Origin: Capnocytophaga cynodegmi DSM 19736 | Lineage (GTDB): Bacteria > Bacteroidota > Bacteroidia > Flavobacteriales > Flavobacteriaceae | Assembly (NCBI RefSeq): GCF_000379185.1 | Contig: NZ_KB900704.1 | Coordinates: 62,001-126,000 of the forward strand | Direction of reading: 5' to 3' | Length of the DNA: 64,000 nucleotides | In this document: piece after piece, positions 36,516 to 44,403 of the stretch | Layout of the letters: each line of letters starts with the position of its first letter | Numbering within the stretch: position 1 is the stretch's first letter | Program-made: the position numbers and the translations under genes | The notes under the pieces: model-generated | Databases searched by the model: none | What the model was told of the DNA's origin: nothing | Seen by the model: only the letters and a program-made list of their open reading frames with translations

Positions 36516-36860
36516 ATGAAAAAACAAAATTCAGCACTCTATAAAGGAAGTCTGAGTACCATCATTATGAAGCTGTTACAGGACAACGGACGAATGTATG
36601 GCTACGAAATTACACAAAAAGTAAAACAACTAACGCAGGGTGAAATTTCCATAACGGAAGGAGCTTTGTATCCTACACTTCACAAATTGGAAGCCCAAGG
36701 ATTGCTCACTCCCGAAATAGAACAAGTGGATAACCGAATACGAAAATATTACAAAATCACAGAAAGTGGCATTAAAGAGACTGAAAAGCAGATATCTGAA
36801 ATACAAACTTTTATAGAATCTTTACAACGAATTATAACACCAGAAATAAAATTAACCTAA
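36516..36860 (+). CDS. PadR-family transcriptional regulator
   Basis: A 114-residue winged-helix regulator: LYKGSLSTIIMKLLQDNGRMYGYEITQKVKQLTQGEISITEGALYPTLHKLEAQGLL is the family core, followed by the wing and a dimerisation helix (GIKETEKQISEIQTFIESLQRII). The operator-like palindrome at its promoter suggests it represses itself and the three genes that follow. In Flavobacteriia such regulators are commonly followed by a membrane protein with a short helical prefix domain, as seen here in triplicate. Confidence 0.94.
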   Translation: MKKQNSALYKGSLSTIIMKLLQDNGRMYGYEITQKVKQLTQGEISITEGALYPTLHKLEAQGLLTPEIEQVDNRIRKYYKITESGIKETEKQISEIQTFIESLQRIITPEIKLT

Positions 36861-36873
36861 AACCATTCCTTAT

Positions 36874-37587
36874 ATGAAAACCGTAACCCCAAAACAAATC
36901 GAACGTCTGTACGAATTTACGCATCAGTGTCAGGTGAAATACTTTGACGTACAAACTGAACTGGTTGACCATCTGGCAAATGCTATCGAAACGCATTGGC
37001 AAGAATTTCCTGATGACGATTTTGAAATCCTTTTAATACAAGAAGCTCAAAAGTTTGGTACTTTTGGTTTTAAGGAAATTACAGAAGAGAAAGAAAAACA
37101 ACTGCGTAAACGATATAAGAACATTATTTGGAAAGAAATAATCGCTTTTTTCTCGTTCCCCAAAATTATAATGACAATAATTCTGACAATGTCATTATTT
37201 ATTTTGTTAAACCTATCTTCTGACAAAGGAACCGTTGTTAATGTGCTGTTTATGAGTACCTATTTAACAATTATTTCTTTCTTCATCCAACAATATATCA
37301 GGAAGAAAAGACAGAATCAAAACGACAAAAAATGGATTTTGAAGGATATTATTTTTAATAATGGTTGGTGTGCTTCTCTTTTAGTAATCATACTTAACAC
37401 ACTTTCTATGGCTAATATTCATCATACTGAGTATATTGAAAATAAATATTTTATAAGCATATTTTCTTTTGTCATAGTCCTTATTTATATTTTTTGCTAT
37501 TTGGTGTTATTTCATATTCCTTTCAAGAGTGAAAAATATCTTACAGAAACATATAAAGAATACAAAGTAGCAAAACTTACATCGTAA
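36874..37587 (+). CDS. PadR-associated membrane protein, copy A
   Basis: A 237-residue protein. The N-terminal 75 residues form a soluble, acidic helical prefix (TPKQIERLYEFT, then YFDVQTELVDHLANAIETHW), like the HAAS/permease-prefix domains that accompany PadR regulators. Then come four predicted transmembrane helices (about 93-112, 118-136, 160-178, 190-214) with a basic loop RKKRQNQNDKKW. The helix part is unlike copies B and C in sequence but alike in layout. It starts 13 bp after padR. A possible role is sensing or modulating membrane stress with PadR; this is not shown. Function unknown. Confidence 0.85.
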   Translation: MKTVTPKQIERLYEFTHQCQVKYFDVQTELVDHLANAIETHWQEFPDDDFEILLIQEAQKFGTFGFKEITEEKEKQLRKRYKNIIWKEIIAFFSFPKIIMTIILTMSLFILLNLSSDKGTVVNVLFMSTYLTIISFFIQQYIRKKRQNQNDKKWILKDIIFNNGWCASLLVIILNTLSMANIHHTEYIENKYFISIFSFVIVLIYIFCYLVLFHIPFKSEKYLTETYKEYKVAKLTS

Positions 37588-37687
37588 AAGTAATGCGAGT
37601 TTGTTACAAGTCAGAAAATTACAATGAAAAGTAATTCCGAATAGAAATACCCAAATAAAAACACATAAACTAAAATCGAAAAATTTT

Positions 37688-38383
37688 ATGAAAACCATAA
37701 CCCCAAAGCAAATCGAACGTCTGTATGAATTTACGCGTCACCATTACGTGGAATACTTTGACGTACAAACTGAACTGGTTGACCATTTAGCAAATGCTAT
37801 CGAAACGTATTGGCAAAAATTTCCTGATGACGATTTTGAAACGGCTTTGCAGAAAGAATTCCGTAAATTCGGGGTGTTTGGGTTTAATGATATTGTGGAG
37901 GAGAAAACAAAACAGATGGAAAAATTGTACAAAAGAGTGCTTTGGAAGAAAAAAATTGAGTTCTTCACCTTTCCTAAAATACTACTTACTCTTTTTATAT
38001 CAGCTGTAATATATACATTACTTTCCGCTTTCAATACTATGTGGATACCTTTCTTAGGAATTATCATTGCGTTTTATATTTTCAAAGGTGCCATTTTTAT
38101 GAAAACTAAATCTATTTACAAAAGAAAATCAAACAAACAATGGCTCTTTAAAAACATCTTTCTGTATCAGGATAATTATCCTTTGTTGCTACATTCTTCC
38201 GTGCACACCATATCTTATTATTGGCTGTTCGTTCAAAAGCAGCATATCCCTATTTTATTTATTGTTATAGGCTTTACACTTCAATTTATCTACACGTATA
38301 TTATAAGCTATCATATTCCGAAAAATAGTGACCGCTACTTTCTGGAAATGTTCCCCGAATACAAATTTGAACTCTTAAACTAA
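37688..38383 (+). CDS. PadR-associated membrane protein, copy B
   Basis: A 231-residue paralogue of the neighbours on both sides. Its first 75 residues match copy C almost residue for residue (LYEFTRHHYVEYFDVQTELVDHLANAIE) and continue identical in ALQKEFRKFGVFGF; the four-helix membrane part (from about residue 97) has its own sequence. The basic loop between helices 2 and 3 is FMKTKSIYKRKSNKQW. It lies 100 bp after copy A and 9 bp before copy C. Confidence 0.85.
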   Translation: MKTITPKQIERLYEFTRHHYVEYFDVQTELVDHLANAIETYWQKFPDDDFETALQKEFRKFGVFGFNDIVEEKTKQMEKLYKRVLWKKKIEFFTFPKILLTLFISAVIYTLLSAFNTMWIPFLGIIIAFYIFKGAIFMKTKSIYKRKSNKQWLFKNIFLYQDNYPLLLHSSVHTISYYWLFVQKQHIPILFIVIGFTLQFIYTYIISYHIPKNSDRYFLEMFPEYKFELLN

Positions 38384-38392
38384 GTTTCTACT

Positions 38393-39076
38393 ATGAAAAA
38401 AGTAACCCCAAAACAAATCGAACGTCTGTATGAATTTACACGTCAGCATTACGTGGAATACTTTGACGTACAAACTGAACTGGTTGACCATCTGGCAAAT
38501 GCTATCGAAACGCATTGGCAAGAATTTCCTGACGACGATTTTGAAACGGCCTTGCAGAAAGAATTCCGAAAATTCGGGGTGTTTGGATTTATGGATATAT
38601 TAGAAGAAAAAACCAAACAAATGAATAAACGTTACAATCGCATTCTTTGGCAAAAAACTAAAGAGTTCTTCACTATCCCGAAAGTACTGCTAACCTTATG
38701 CATCGGACTTGCTTTCTATACACTGCTTTCTTTGTTAGGACACGTAAAAATACTTATTCCGTTGATTTTATGTACTATTTTCATTGTTTATGTTATTAGC
38801 TTTATCAGAAACAAACGTCTTTTTAAGAAAAGTACCAATAAGAGATGGCTTTTTGAAGATATTATTATGCAATCAAACGGATATGGCTTTACAATGTTTT
38901 TTCCTTTGCAAATGAGTATCCAATTTGCAAAGCATCTTCCTGAAAACCAAACATTCATCGCTTTTTGTTCTGCCTTTTTTGCTTTTTACATTGTCTTGAT
39001 GTATGTGTCAGCCGTGTACTTACCAAAAAACAGAGAAAAATACCTTTCAGAAATTTATCCCCAGTACGTCGATTAA
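38393..39076 (+). CDS. PadR-associated membrane protein, copy C
   Basis: A 227-residue paralogue. The DNA segment 38457-38532 is identical over 76 bp to 36938-37013 in copy A, although the rest of the two genes is strongly diverged. The N-terminal prefix domain is followed by four transmembrane helices with a basic loop RNKRLFKKSTNKRW at the same position as in A and B. The C-terminal ending (LPKNREKYLSEIYPQYVD) resembles that of B (IPKNSDRYFLEMFPEYKF). Last gene of the putative padR operon. Confidence 0.85.
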   Translation: MKKVTPKQIERLYEFTRQHYVEYFDVQTELVDHLANAIETHWQEFPDDDFETALQKEFRKFGVFGFMDILEEKTKQMNKRYNRILWQKTKEFFTIPKVLLTLCIGLAFYTLLSLLGHVKILIPLILCTIFIVYVISFIRNKRLFKKSTNKRWLFEDIIMQSNGYGFTMFFPLQMSIQFAKHLPENQTFIAFCSAFFAFYIVLMYVSAVYLPKNREKYLSEIYPQYVD

Positions 39077-39214
39077 CCTCACACTGTAATTCTCGCAATT
39101 GCTTCACGATTGGTTTGCTTTTTCTACAGTCAATAAAGAAATTTTTAGACGCTTTCTTCTGTAGGAAAAGTATTTATATTAGGAGAAAAAAACCGTTTTC
39201 CAAAATTTATATTG

Positions 39215-39222
39215 TATCTTTG
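39215..39222 (+). promoter_or_regulatory. -7 box upstream of the GH27 gene
   Basis: TATCTTTG matches the consensus and lies 90 bp before the start codon, implying an untranslated leader of about 80 bases. Confidence 0.5.
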
Positions 39223-39312
39223 TATGGTCTTTCTTTGCGTTAAGACAGACTTTCATTAACCGCAGCATTCAAATTTTTATTAGTACATAATTAATTTTTA
39301 AAAACTTAAATT

Positions 39313-40542
39313 ATGATGAGAAAACATCTATTTTTAGGAGTTATGTTACTACTTATGGTTACAAACTCCCTCGCACAACGAGCTACAGCCGAAATACCAC
39401 CTATGGGGTTTATGACTTGGAACTATTTTGCTGAGAACATTTCTGAAAGTCAACTCAAAGAAGTTGTTGATGCAATGGTAAGTACAGGATTACGTGATGC
39501 TGGGTACAACTTTATTTTTATTGATGATGGTTGGCAAGGAGGAAGAGACGCTAAAAATAATCTTATTCCTGACCCTAAAAAATTTCCTTCAGGAATGAAG
39601 GCTTTTGCCGACTATGTTCATAGTAAAGGAATGAAATTGGGAATTTACTCTAACGCTGCTGAACTTACTTGTGCAGGTTATACTGGAAGTTATGGCTTTG
39701 AGGAAAAAGATGCTAAAACTTTTGCTCAATGGGGCATTGATTACCTGAAATATGATTACTGTCACGCTCCTTCCGATTGGAAAGTTGCTATTGAGCGTTA
39801 TGAAAAGATGGCAATCGCTTTACAAAACAGTGGTAGAGAAATCACTTTTGCTATCTGTGAATGGGGTGACCGAGAGCCTTGGTTGTGGGGGAAAAAAGCG
39901 GGAGGACAACTTTGGAGAACCACAGCCGACGTTCGTGATAAATGGAAAAGCATAGAACCTTACAAGAATGCAAAAGAACTTCACAGAGTAGGAGCAGGTA
40001 TTTTAGACATTGTGAATCGAAATGCAGAACTCAGCTCTTATGCAGGAATCAACGGTTGGAACGATGCCGATATGCTCGTTATTGGATTATATGGCAAGAA
40101 AGGACCTTCTGGTGATTTAGGAGGTGTAGGTTGCACCGATACAGAATATCGTTCACAAATGTCGCTTTGGTGTTTAATGGCTGCCCCTCTAATGATTACC
40201 TGTGATGTCAGAAATATGAACGAAACCACACACAAAATCTTAATGAATCACGATGTAATTAAAATTAATCAAGATAAACTTGGTAAACAAGCCTCACGAA
40301 TCGTGAATAGCAACGACTGGCAAATATTCCTAAAACCATTGCAAAATGGAGATATAGCTATCGGGATTTTAAATACTGCTGATAATAAACGTAGCTTCAA
40401 TCTGAAATTAGATGAATTAGGAATCACGGGCAAAACAACCGCCAAAGACCTTTGGACGAAAAAAGCATCGGCTATTAAAAACAACCAAATGAAGATTACG
40501 GCAGACTCGCACGAAACAATTTTGTTACGTCTTTCAAAATAA
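39313..40542 (+). CDS. GH27 alpha-galactosidase
   Basis: A 409-residue exported glycosidase that releases terminal alpha-galactose (or alpha-N-acetylgalactosamine in some members). Signal peptide to SLAQ (residue 21). The barrel begins PPMGFMTWNYF; IFIDDGWQGGRDA lies near 68-80. The nucleophile is D148 in YLKYDYC and the acid/base is D206 in TTADVRDKW, as in the family. ICEWGDREPW near 181 (in place of the usual SLCEWG/SCEW variants) is the loop that separates galactosidase from N-acetylgalactosaminidase activity, so the substrate needs testing. A C-terminal beta-sandwich (from about 320) completes it. Confidence 0.92.
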   Translation: MMRKHLFLGVMLLLMVTNSLAQRATAEIPPMGFMTWNYFAENISESQLKEVVDAMVSTGLRDAGYNFIFIDDGWQGGRDAKNNLIPDPKKFPSGMKAFADYVHSKGMKLGIYSNAAELTCAGYTGSYGFEEKDAKTFAQWGIDYLKYDYCHAPSDWKVAIERYEKMAIALQNSGREITFAICEWGDREPWLWGKKAGGQLWRTTADVRDKWKSIEPYKNAKELHRVGAGILDIVNRNAELSSYAGINGWNDADMLVIGLYGKKGPSGDLGGVGCTDTEYRSQMSLWCLMAAPLMITCDVRNMNETTHKILMNHDVIKINQDKLGKQASRIVNSNDWQIFLKPLQNGDIAIGILNTADNKRSFNLKLDELGITGKTTAKDLWTKKASAIKNNQMKITADSHETILLRLSK

Positions 40543-40593
40543 AAATTATTTTCTTACCGCTTAGTTTAGCAAATAAGAGCTTTTATAAAGAAG

Positions 40594-40637
40594 AAAACAC
40601 TGTAGAAGTTAAAAAACTTTTACAGTGTTTTTTTGTT
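40594..40637. terminator. Bidirectional terminator between GH27 and the lipoprotein gene
   Basis: AAAACACTGTA and TACAGTGTTTT form the stem (40594-40631), with GAAG/CTTT extending it, flanked by A and T runs. It lies between converging genes. Confidence 0.85.
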
Positions 40638-40654
40638 ATTTTGTTATGTATTTT

Positions 40655-41809
40655 CTAATAGTTTATCTGGTAATTTGTAACCATCTTCGAGCGGAAAAAG
40701 ATATGCAAATCAAATCTTTCATAAGTACGCACCCCGTTATTTTCGGTATAATTCATAGTATGCTTATACACCTTATCTGTCAATAAATCTATAGGTTTTC
40801 CGTTAGAATCTTTGGTTATCTTCATTGATTGTATAATTTCAAAAGTTAGTTTTCCATCTTTATCACTTACAAGTTTGTACGTAAAACCTTTTTCTGTTCC
40901 TTTTTTTACACGTTCAACAAAGTTTCTAAACATCTCTGAATTTGTAATTCCTTCAACATAAGTATTTCCTGATGTCCCCCCTTCCCTTCCATATCCTTGC
41001 TCTGTAATACCAGTTACATAACCTTCGTTATCATACACATAAGTGTAATCATTTTTGAAAATTTCTACTTTATCCAAGTTAAATACAATTGATTTTACCA
41101 AATTTTTGGTAGCGATTCCGTAAGGGAGTCCTATACCTCTATCAAAATACAAGCTATATGTTGTATATAACATTCCTTCTACATCCCAAAGCAAGAACTT
41201 ATTTCTATTAGGCTTATCCGTATAGTAGGAAAAATGATACTCAAAAACTTCCTTTTCTCTTGGTTTTATACGCTCTTTCTCTAGTTTCAATATATTTCCA
41301 TTTTCCCAAGTAAGTTTTTCGTCTTCCCTTTGTATCAATTGACCTTCACTATTAAAAATAAATCCTTCAATCACAGGATTTTTATCTTTATCAAATTGAA
41401 CTTTGTAACTTTCCAATTCTCCTTTGTCATTTTTAGAGGTTATGGTCATTTCATTTTCTGCGTATGAAAACTGTGTTACACGGTCTTCTCTACCTTCATC
41501 TGATTCGGTAAGTTTTGTAATTTTACCTGCTTCGTTGTATTCATAACTTACTTTCGCCGTTTTTAATGTGTAGCTTTTGTTTATTTTTTCATTATAAATA
41601 TCACTCCAATTTTGAGTAGTGTGCGGATTTGTTATCAAGTCAATAGTAGGAACGTAATCACTGTCTATATAGGTAAAATTCACCTCTTTAATTCTCTTCA
41701 TTGGCGTTTTATCCTCTGGTGTGATAGGAGTATCGCTATCGCTTTTACCGCACGAAGCTACCCACAAAGTAAGCAGTGCTGTCATTGTTAATAGTACATT
41801 TCTTTTCAT
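40655..41809 (-). CDS. Lipoprotein with YD-type repeats (DUF4595-like)
   Basis: A 384-residue lipoprotein; signal MKRNVLLTMTALLTLWVASC, lipidated C20, then an acidic GKSDSDTPITPEDKTP linker. The rest has short beta repeats of the pattern YEYNEAGKITKL, VYDNEGYVTGIT, which recall YD/RHS-like strands and DUF4595 proteins of Bacteroidetes. The protein at 50039-50788 shares the linker style and the ending motif EYEFDKEGYVTKITE, so they are paralogues. Surface location is plausible, function unknown. Confidence 0.75.
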   Translation of the reverse strand: MKRNVLLTMTALLTLWVASCGKSDSDTPITPEDKTPMKRIKEVNFTYIDSDYVPTIDLITNPHTTQNWSDIYNEKINKSYTLKTAKVSYEYNEAGKITKLTESDEGREDRVTQFSYAENEMTITSKNDKGELESYKVQFDKDKNPVIEGFIFNSEGQLIQREDEKLTWENGNILKLEKERIKPREKEVFEYHFSYYTDKPNRNKFLLWDVEGMLYTTYSLYFDRGIGLPYGIATKNLVKSIVFNLDKVEIFKNDYTYVYDNEGYVTGITEQGYGREGGTSGNTYVEGITNSEMFRNFVERVKKGTEKGFTYKLVSDKDGKLTFEIIQSMKITKDSNGKPIDLLTDKVYKHTMNYTENNGVRTYERFDLHIFFRSKMVTNYQINY

Positions 41810-41914
41810 TTTACAATCTTATTATAATTAAACGTTGCAAAGAAACGAAAAAATAATTATGCTCCAAATTTTTTAACTTTTACTCTGCTTTAAACTAACA
41901 AAACGTTAATTATT

Positions 41915-41944
41915 TTGTTTTATTACAGAAAATGAGTACATTTG
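41915..41944 (+). promoter_or_regulatory. Promoter of the HU-related gene
   Basis: TTG (41915-41917), 19 bp, TACATTTG (41937-41944): a near-consensus Bacteroidetes promoter 55 bp before the start codon. Confidence 0.75.
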
Positions 41945-41998
41945 GTAGCGAAAAGTTACTTTTCAAACAATATTGTTTCACTTAAAAAACATACAACT

Positions 41999-42370
41999 AT
42001 GAAGTATCATTTAGTACAGAAAGTAAATCCACAAGACCGCTCCAAAAAGAAATGGTATGCCAATGCGGTAATTTCGAGTAAAGTAGAACAAAAGGATATC
42101 GCTAAGAACATTTCGTCCAAATCGTCACTCACGGCTGGGGACATCGCCAATGTAATTCAGAATTTACTTGAAGAATTGCCCAAAGAATTGGTAAAAGGAA
42201 ACAGCGTAAAGCTGGGTGATTTCGGAACATTCCGCATCTCCATTAGCAGTGAAGGCGTCGAAAATGAAAAGGACTTCAACGCCTCGATGATTAAAGATGT
42301 ACGTATTATCTTTACCCCTGGGGTAGAAATGAAAAAGGCTATTGAAGGAATTTCTTTTGAAAAATCGTAA
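41999..42370 (+). CDS. HU-related DNA-binding protein with extended N-terminus
   Basis: A 123-residue protein of the Bacteroidetes HU-related type (the TIGR01201 style as I recall it). It begins MKYHLVQKVNPQDRSKKKWYANAV, absent from classical HU, then has the HU core (DIAKNISSKSSLTAGDIANVIQNLLEEL, VKLGDFGTFRISISSEGVE) with the GDFGTF turn. The arm is EKDFNASMIKDVRIIFTPG, without the RNPRT of HU, so DNA binding may differ. ATG 41999 is chosen because the upstream 19 codons are not family-like and the promoter ends at 41944. Confidence 0.9.
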   Translation: MKYHLVQKVNPQDRSKKKWYANAVISSKVEQKDIAKNISSKSSLTAGDIANVIQNLLEELPKELVKGNSVKLGDFGTFRISISSEGVENEKDFNASMIKDVRIIFTPGVEMKKAIEGISFEKS

Positions 42371-42388
42371 AACAAACTTTTGAACCTT

Positions 42389-42419
42389 ACGGCTGTATTT
42401 GTTATACAGCCGTTTTTTT
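42389..42419 (+). terminator. Terminator after the HU-related gene
   Basis: ACGGCTGTAT and ATACAGCCGT form a 10-bp perfect stem with a 4-base loop, followed by seven T. Confidence 0.9.
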
Positions 42420-42469
42420 ATAGCTTTTGGCACGAAAAATATTTTCTTTCAGTAGATAGGAAAAAAACT

Positions 42470-42540
42470 GACGTGAGAAAAAAAATTTCTTAACGTCAAG
42501 AAATTTTTTTTCTCACGTCAAGAAATTTTTAAATTGACGG
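42470..42540. repeat. Perfect 22-bp inverted repeat with a third partial copy
   Basis: The left arm (42470-42491: GACGTGAG, eight A, TTTCTT) is an exact reverse complement of the right arm (42498-42519), around a loop AACGTC. The string ACGTCAAGAAATTTTT appears at 42493 and again at 42515, and TTGACG (inverse orientation) follows at 42534. The rest of the 323-bp gap between 42371 and 42693 contains a terminator and a promoter -7 box only. Confidence 0.9.
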
Positions 42541-42652
42541 AAATAACAATATTGCAAAACTATTCCTCTTAAAAATCAAATACAAAACAACTATAAATCA
42601 ATCATTTATAAACAAAATATAGCACTGAAAACACATTACTTAAAAAAAGGGT

Positions 42653-42660
42653 TATATTTG
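42653..42660 (+). promoter_or_regulatory. -7 box of the 42694 gene
   Basis: TATATTTG, 33 bp before the start codon, no obvious -33 element. Confidence 0.5.
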
Positions 42661-42693
42661 CCATACACTTAATAAAAAAAGTATTTTTTAAAT

Positions 42694-43269
42694 ATGAAAA
42701 AATTACAATTTACCCTATCGAAAAAAAATTATCTAATAGGAGTTATTTTTTGGGGATTACCTTTCTTTACATACGCTCAATCTGATTTGCAAAGGCAGTT
42801 CAGTTTGGAAGCCTCAATAATATCGTTAGGCATTGCCTATGAACAACCTCTTTTAAAAAATACTGAAGCTGAATTGTCCGCAGGAATTATTGATTTTTTT
42901 AAATCAGAAACGGGATACTCAATAAATTCACTAACTGAAAAATTTTCACCCTATACCAAAGTTGCTCTTCGTCATTATTACAATCGTAATCATCGTGAAC
43001 GTAAAGGAAAAGATAATTCCTTTAATAAAGGAAATTTCATTGCCTTTCAAAATAAAATACTATACGGAGCTACTCGCGATAATGACATAAGAATGATTAA
43101 CGAAGTACATTGGGGCGTACAAACACAACTCATTAAAAAATTACTTTTTACCTTTCATATCGGTATAGGGCATTATTATCGCAAATCGTACATTAAGCAA
43201 GAAAGTAATAGTAAATACTGGCTTTTCGCTCCTACTTTGGGGTTAAAATTAAAATATGTTTTGTTTTAA
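42694..43269 (+). CDS. Secreted barrel-like protein, function unknown
   Basis: A 191-residue protein with a signal peptide (basic KKLQFTLSKKNY, hydrophobic LIGVIFWGLPFFTYA, mature from about Q30). Strand-like aromatic segments (FSLEASIISLGIAYEQ, YTKVALRHYYNR, EVHWGVQTQLI, LFTFHIGIGHYYRK, LGLKLKYVLF) with a phenylalanine at the end suggest a small outer-membrane barrel. No family recognised. Its own promoter; possibly cotranscribed with the lipoprotein that follows after 105 bp. Confidence 0.7.
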   Translation: MKKLQFTLSKKNYLIGVIFWGLPFFTYAQSDLQRQFSLEASIISLGIAYEQPLLKNTEAELSAGIIDFFKSETGYSINSLTEKFSPYTKVALRHYYNRNHRERKGKDNSFNKGNFIAFQNKILYGATRDNDIRMINEVHWGVQTQLIKKLLFTFHIGIGHYYRKSYIKQESNSKYWLFAPTLGLKLKYVLF

Positions 43270-43374
43270 AAAAGTTTTTTAATACTACATAAGTTAAAAA
43301 TACATAGTTAAACATAAAGATTAAAAACTACAAAAACACATAACACACACCTATAAAATAAAAACAAAAAAACG

Positions 43375-44031
43375 ATGAAAAAACTCAGTTTAATTGTTAC
43401 CTTTGTGGCTCTGATAGCGTGTAAACAATCCTATGAACGTAAACAAGCGATGAGTAATAGGTCAGAAAATGAAACCCAAAGCGTAGAAAATGACAGCTTG
43501 GCACTGCTTAATCTCACGCGTAATGCCTACAAATGGTTGGAAAAGGAATATTCTTATGAAGATTTTGTGCCTGTTGCCAACCTTAATGATACCTTATATA
43601 ATGGTATAGATTTCGCTATCCACGATGCACAGATACGCAAACTTGAAAAATCGGGCTTCTTCGGAAGAGATTTTATCAACCTGTATGACGAAATAGGTCA
43701 CAATATAGATTTTGCTTTGCGAGAGCATCACGTAAAATGGGCAGTGGGTGATATTTCTCCATTTGACAAGGAAACGAACGATTGGTGCCTATGTCGGGAC
43801 ATTCCTTCATACGATTATTATGAGCGAATGACCATTGAAAACATAAAGATTGAAGAGGATACTGCCAGTTTTCAGTGGCGATGGGCTGAACGTTTTTGGA
43901 ATACATCTGTTTACAAAGTCCGAGCAAAAAAAGAAGACGGACAATGGAAAATTGCTTGGCTTGAAGGGTTTGATGAAACGAATCAATGGGTTCGCACCTT
44001 AGTTCTGAATAGTGAAAATGACGATTTATAA
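43375..44031 (+). CDS. Lipoprotein, function unknown
   Basis: A 218-residue lipoprotein: MKKLSLIVTFVALIAC, lipidated C16, acidic mature part. The middle region (YEDFVPVANLNDTLYNGIDFAIHDAQIRKLEKSGFFGRDFINLYDEIGHNID) and the ending FQWRWAERFWNTSVYKVRAKKEDGQWKIAWLEGFD resemble small SnoaL/NTF2-like proteins used as immunity or scaffold lipoproteins in Bacteroidetes, but the link is weak. I recognise no function. Confidence 0.75.
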   Translation: MKKLSLIVTFVALIACKQSYERKQAMSNRSENETQSVENDSLALLNLTRNAYKWLEKEYSYEDFVPVANLNDTLYNGIDFAIHDAQIRKLEKSGFFGRDFINLYDEIGHNIDFALREHHVKWAVGDISPFDKETNDWCLCRDIPSYDYYERMTIENIKIEEDTASFQWRWAERFWNTSVYKVRAKKEDGQWKIAWLEGFDETNQWVRTLVLNSENDDL

Positions 44032-44256
44032 ATAGTCTGCTATAATTTTCCTACTGAAGTAATCAAAATCAAATGAAGCAATAAATTATTTTGCTCACTA
44101 TAAGAAAGACATTAATTACATAACCAAATACAAAAAACAACTATAAGAAAGAAATTTTTTATTGGGAAGTAATCAAAAAATATAGCGTATCAGTATGCTT
44201 TATCTATGAGATAAATATATAAAAAATGCCGTAAAAAGTATCGCAATCATTGCAGT

Positions 44257-44282
44257 TGTCAGACTGAGCGAAATCGAAGTCT
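44257..44282. repeat. Bacteroidetes interspersed palindromic repeat
   Basis: TGTCAGACTGAGCGAAATCG followed by AAGTCT; AGACT and AGTCT are the arms. The pattern closely follows the widely spread Bacteroidetes element of the form TGTCA-nn-CTGAGCGAAGTCGAAG. It lies in the 372-bp gap 44032-44403, where I see no gene or other element except AT-rich sequence. Confidence 0.6.
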
Positions 44283-44403
44283 TACAATCCTAAAACTTTG
44301 ATTTTACTTAGCTTTACACAGAATGCTTTTCTGTTTTACAGCATATTTTCGTACATATTTACTACCCAATTACTAATTTCTACTGCTTAAATAAAACATT
44401 CAT

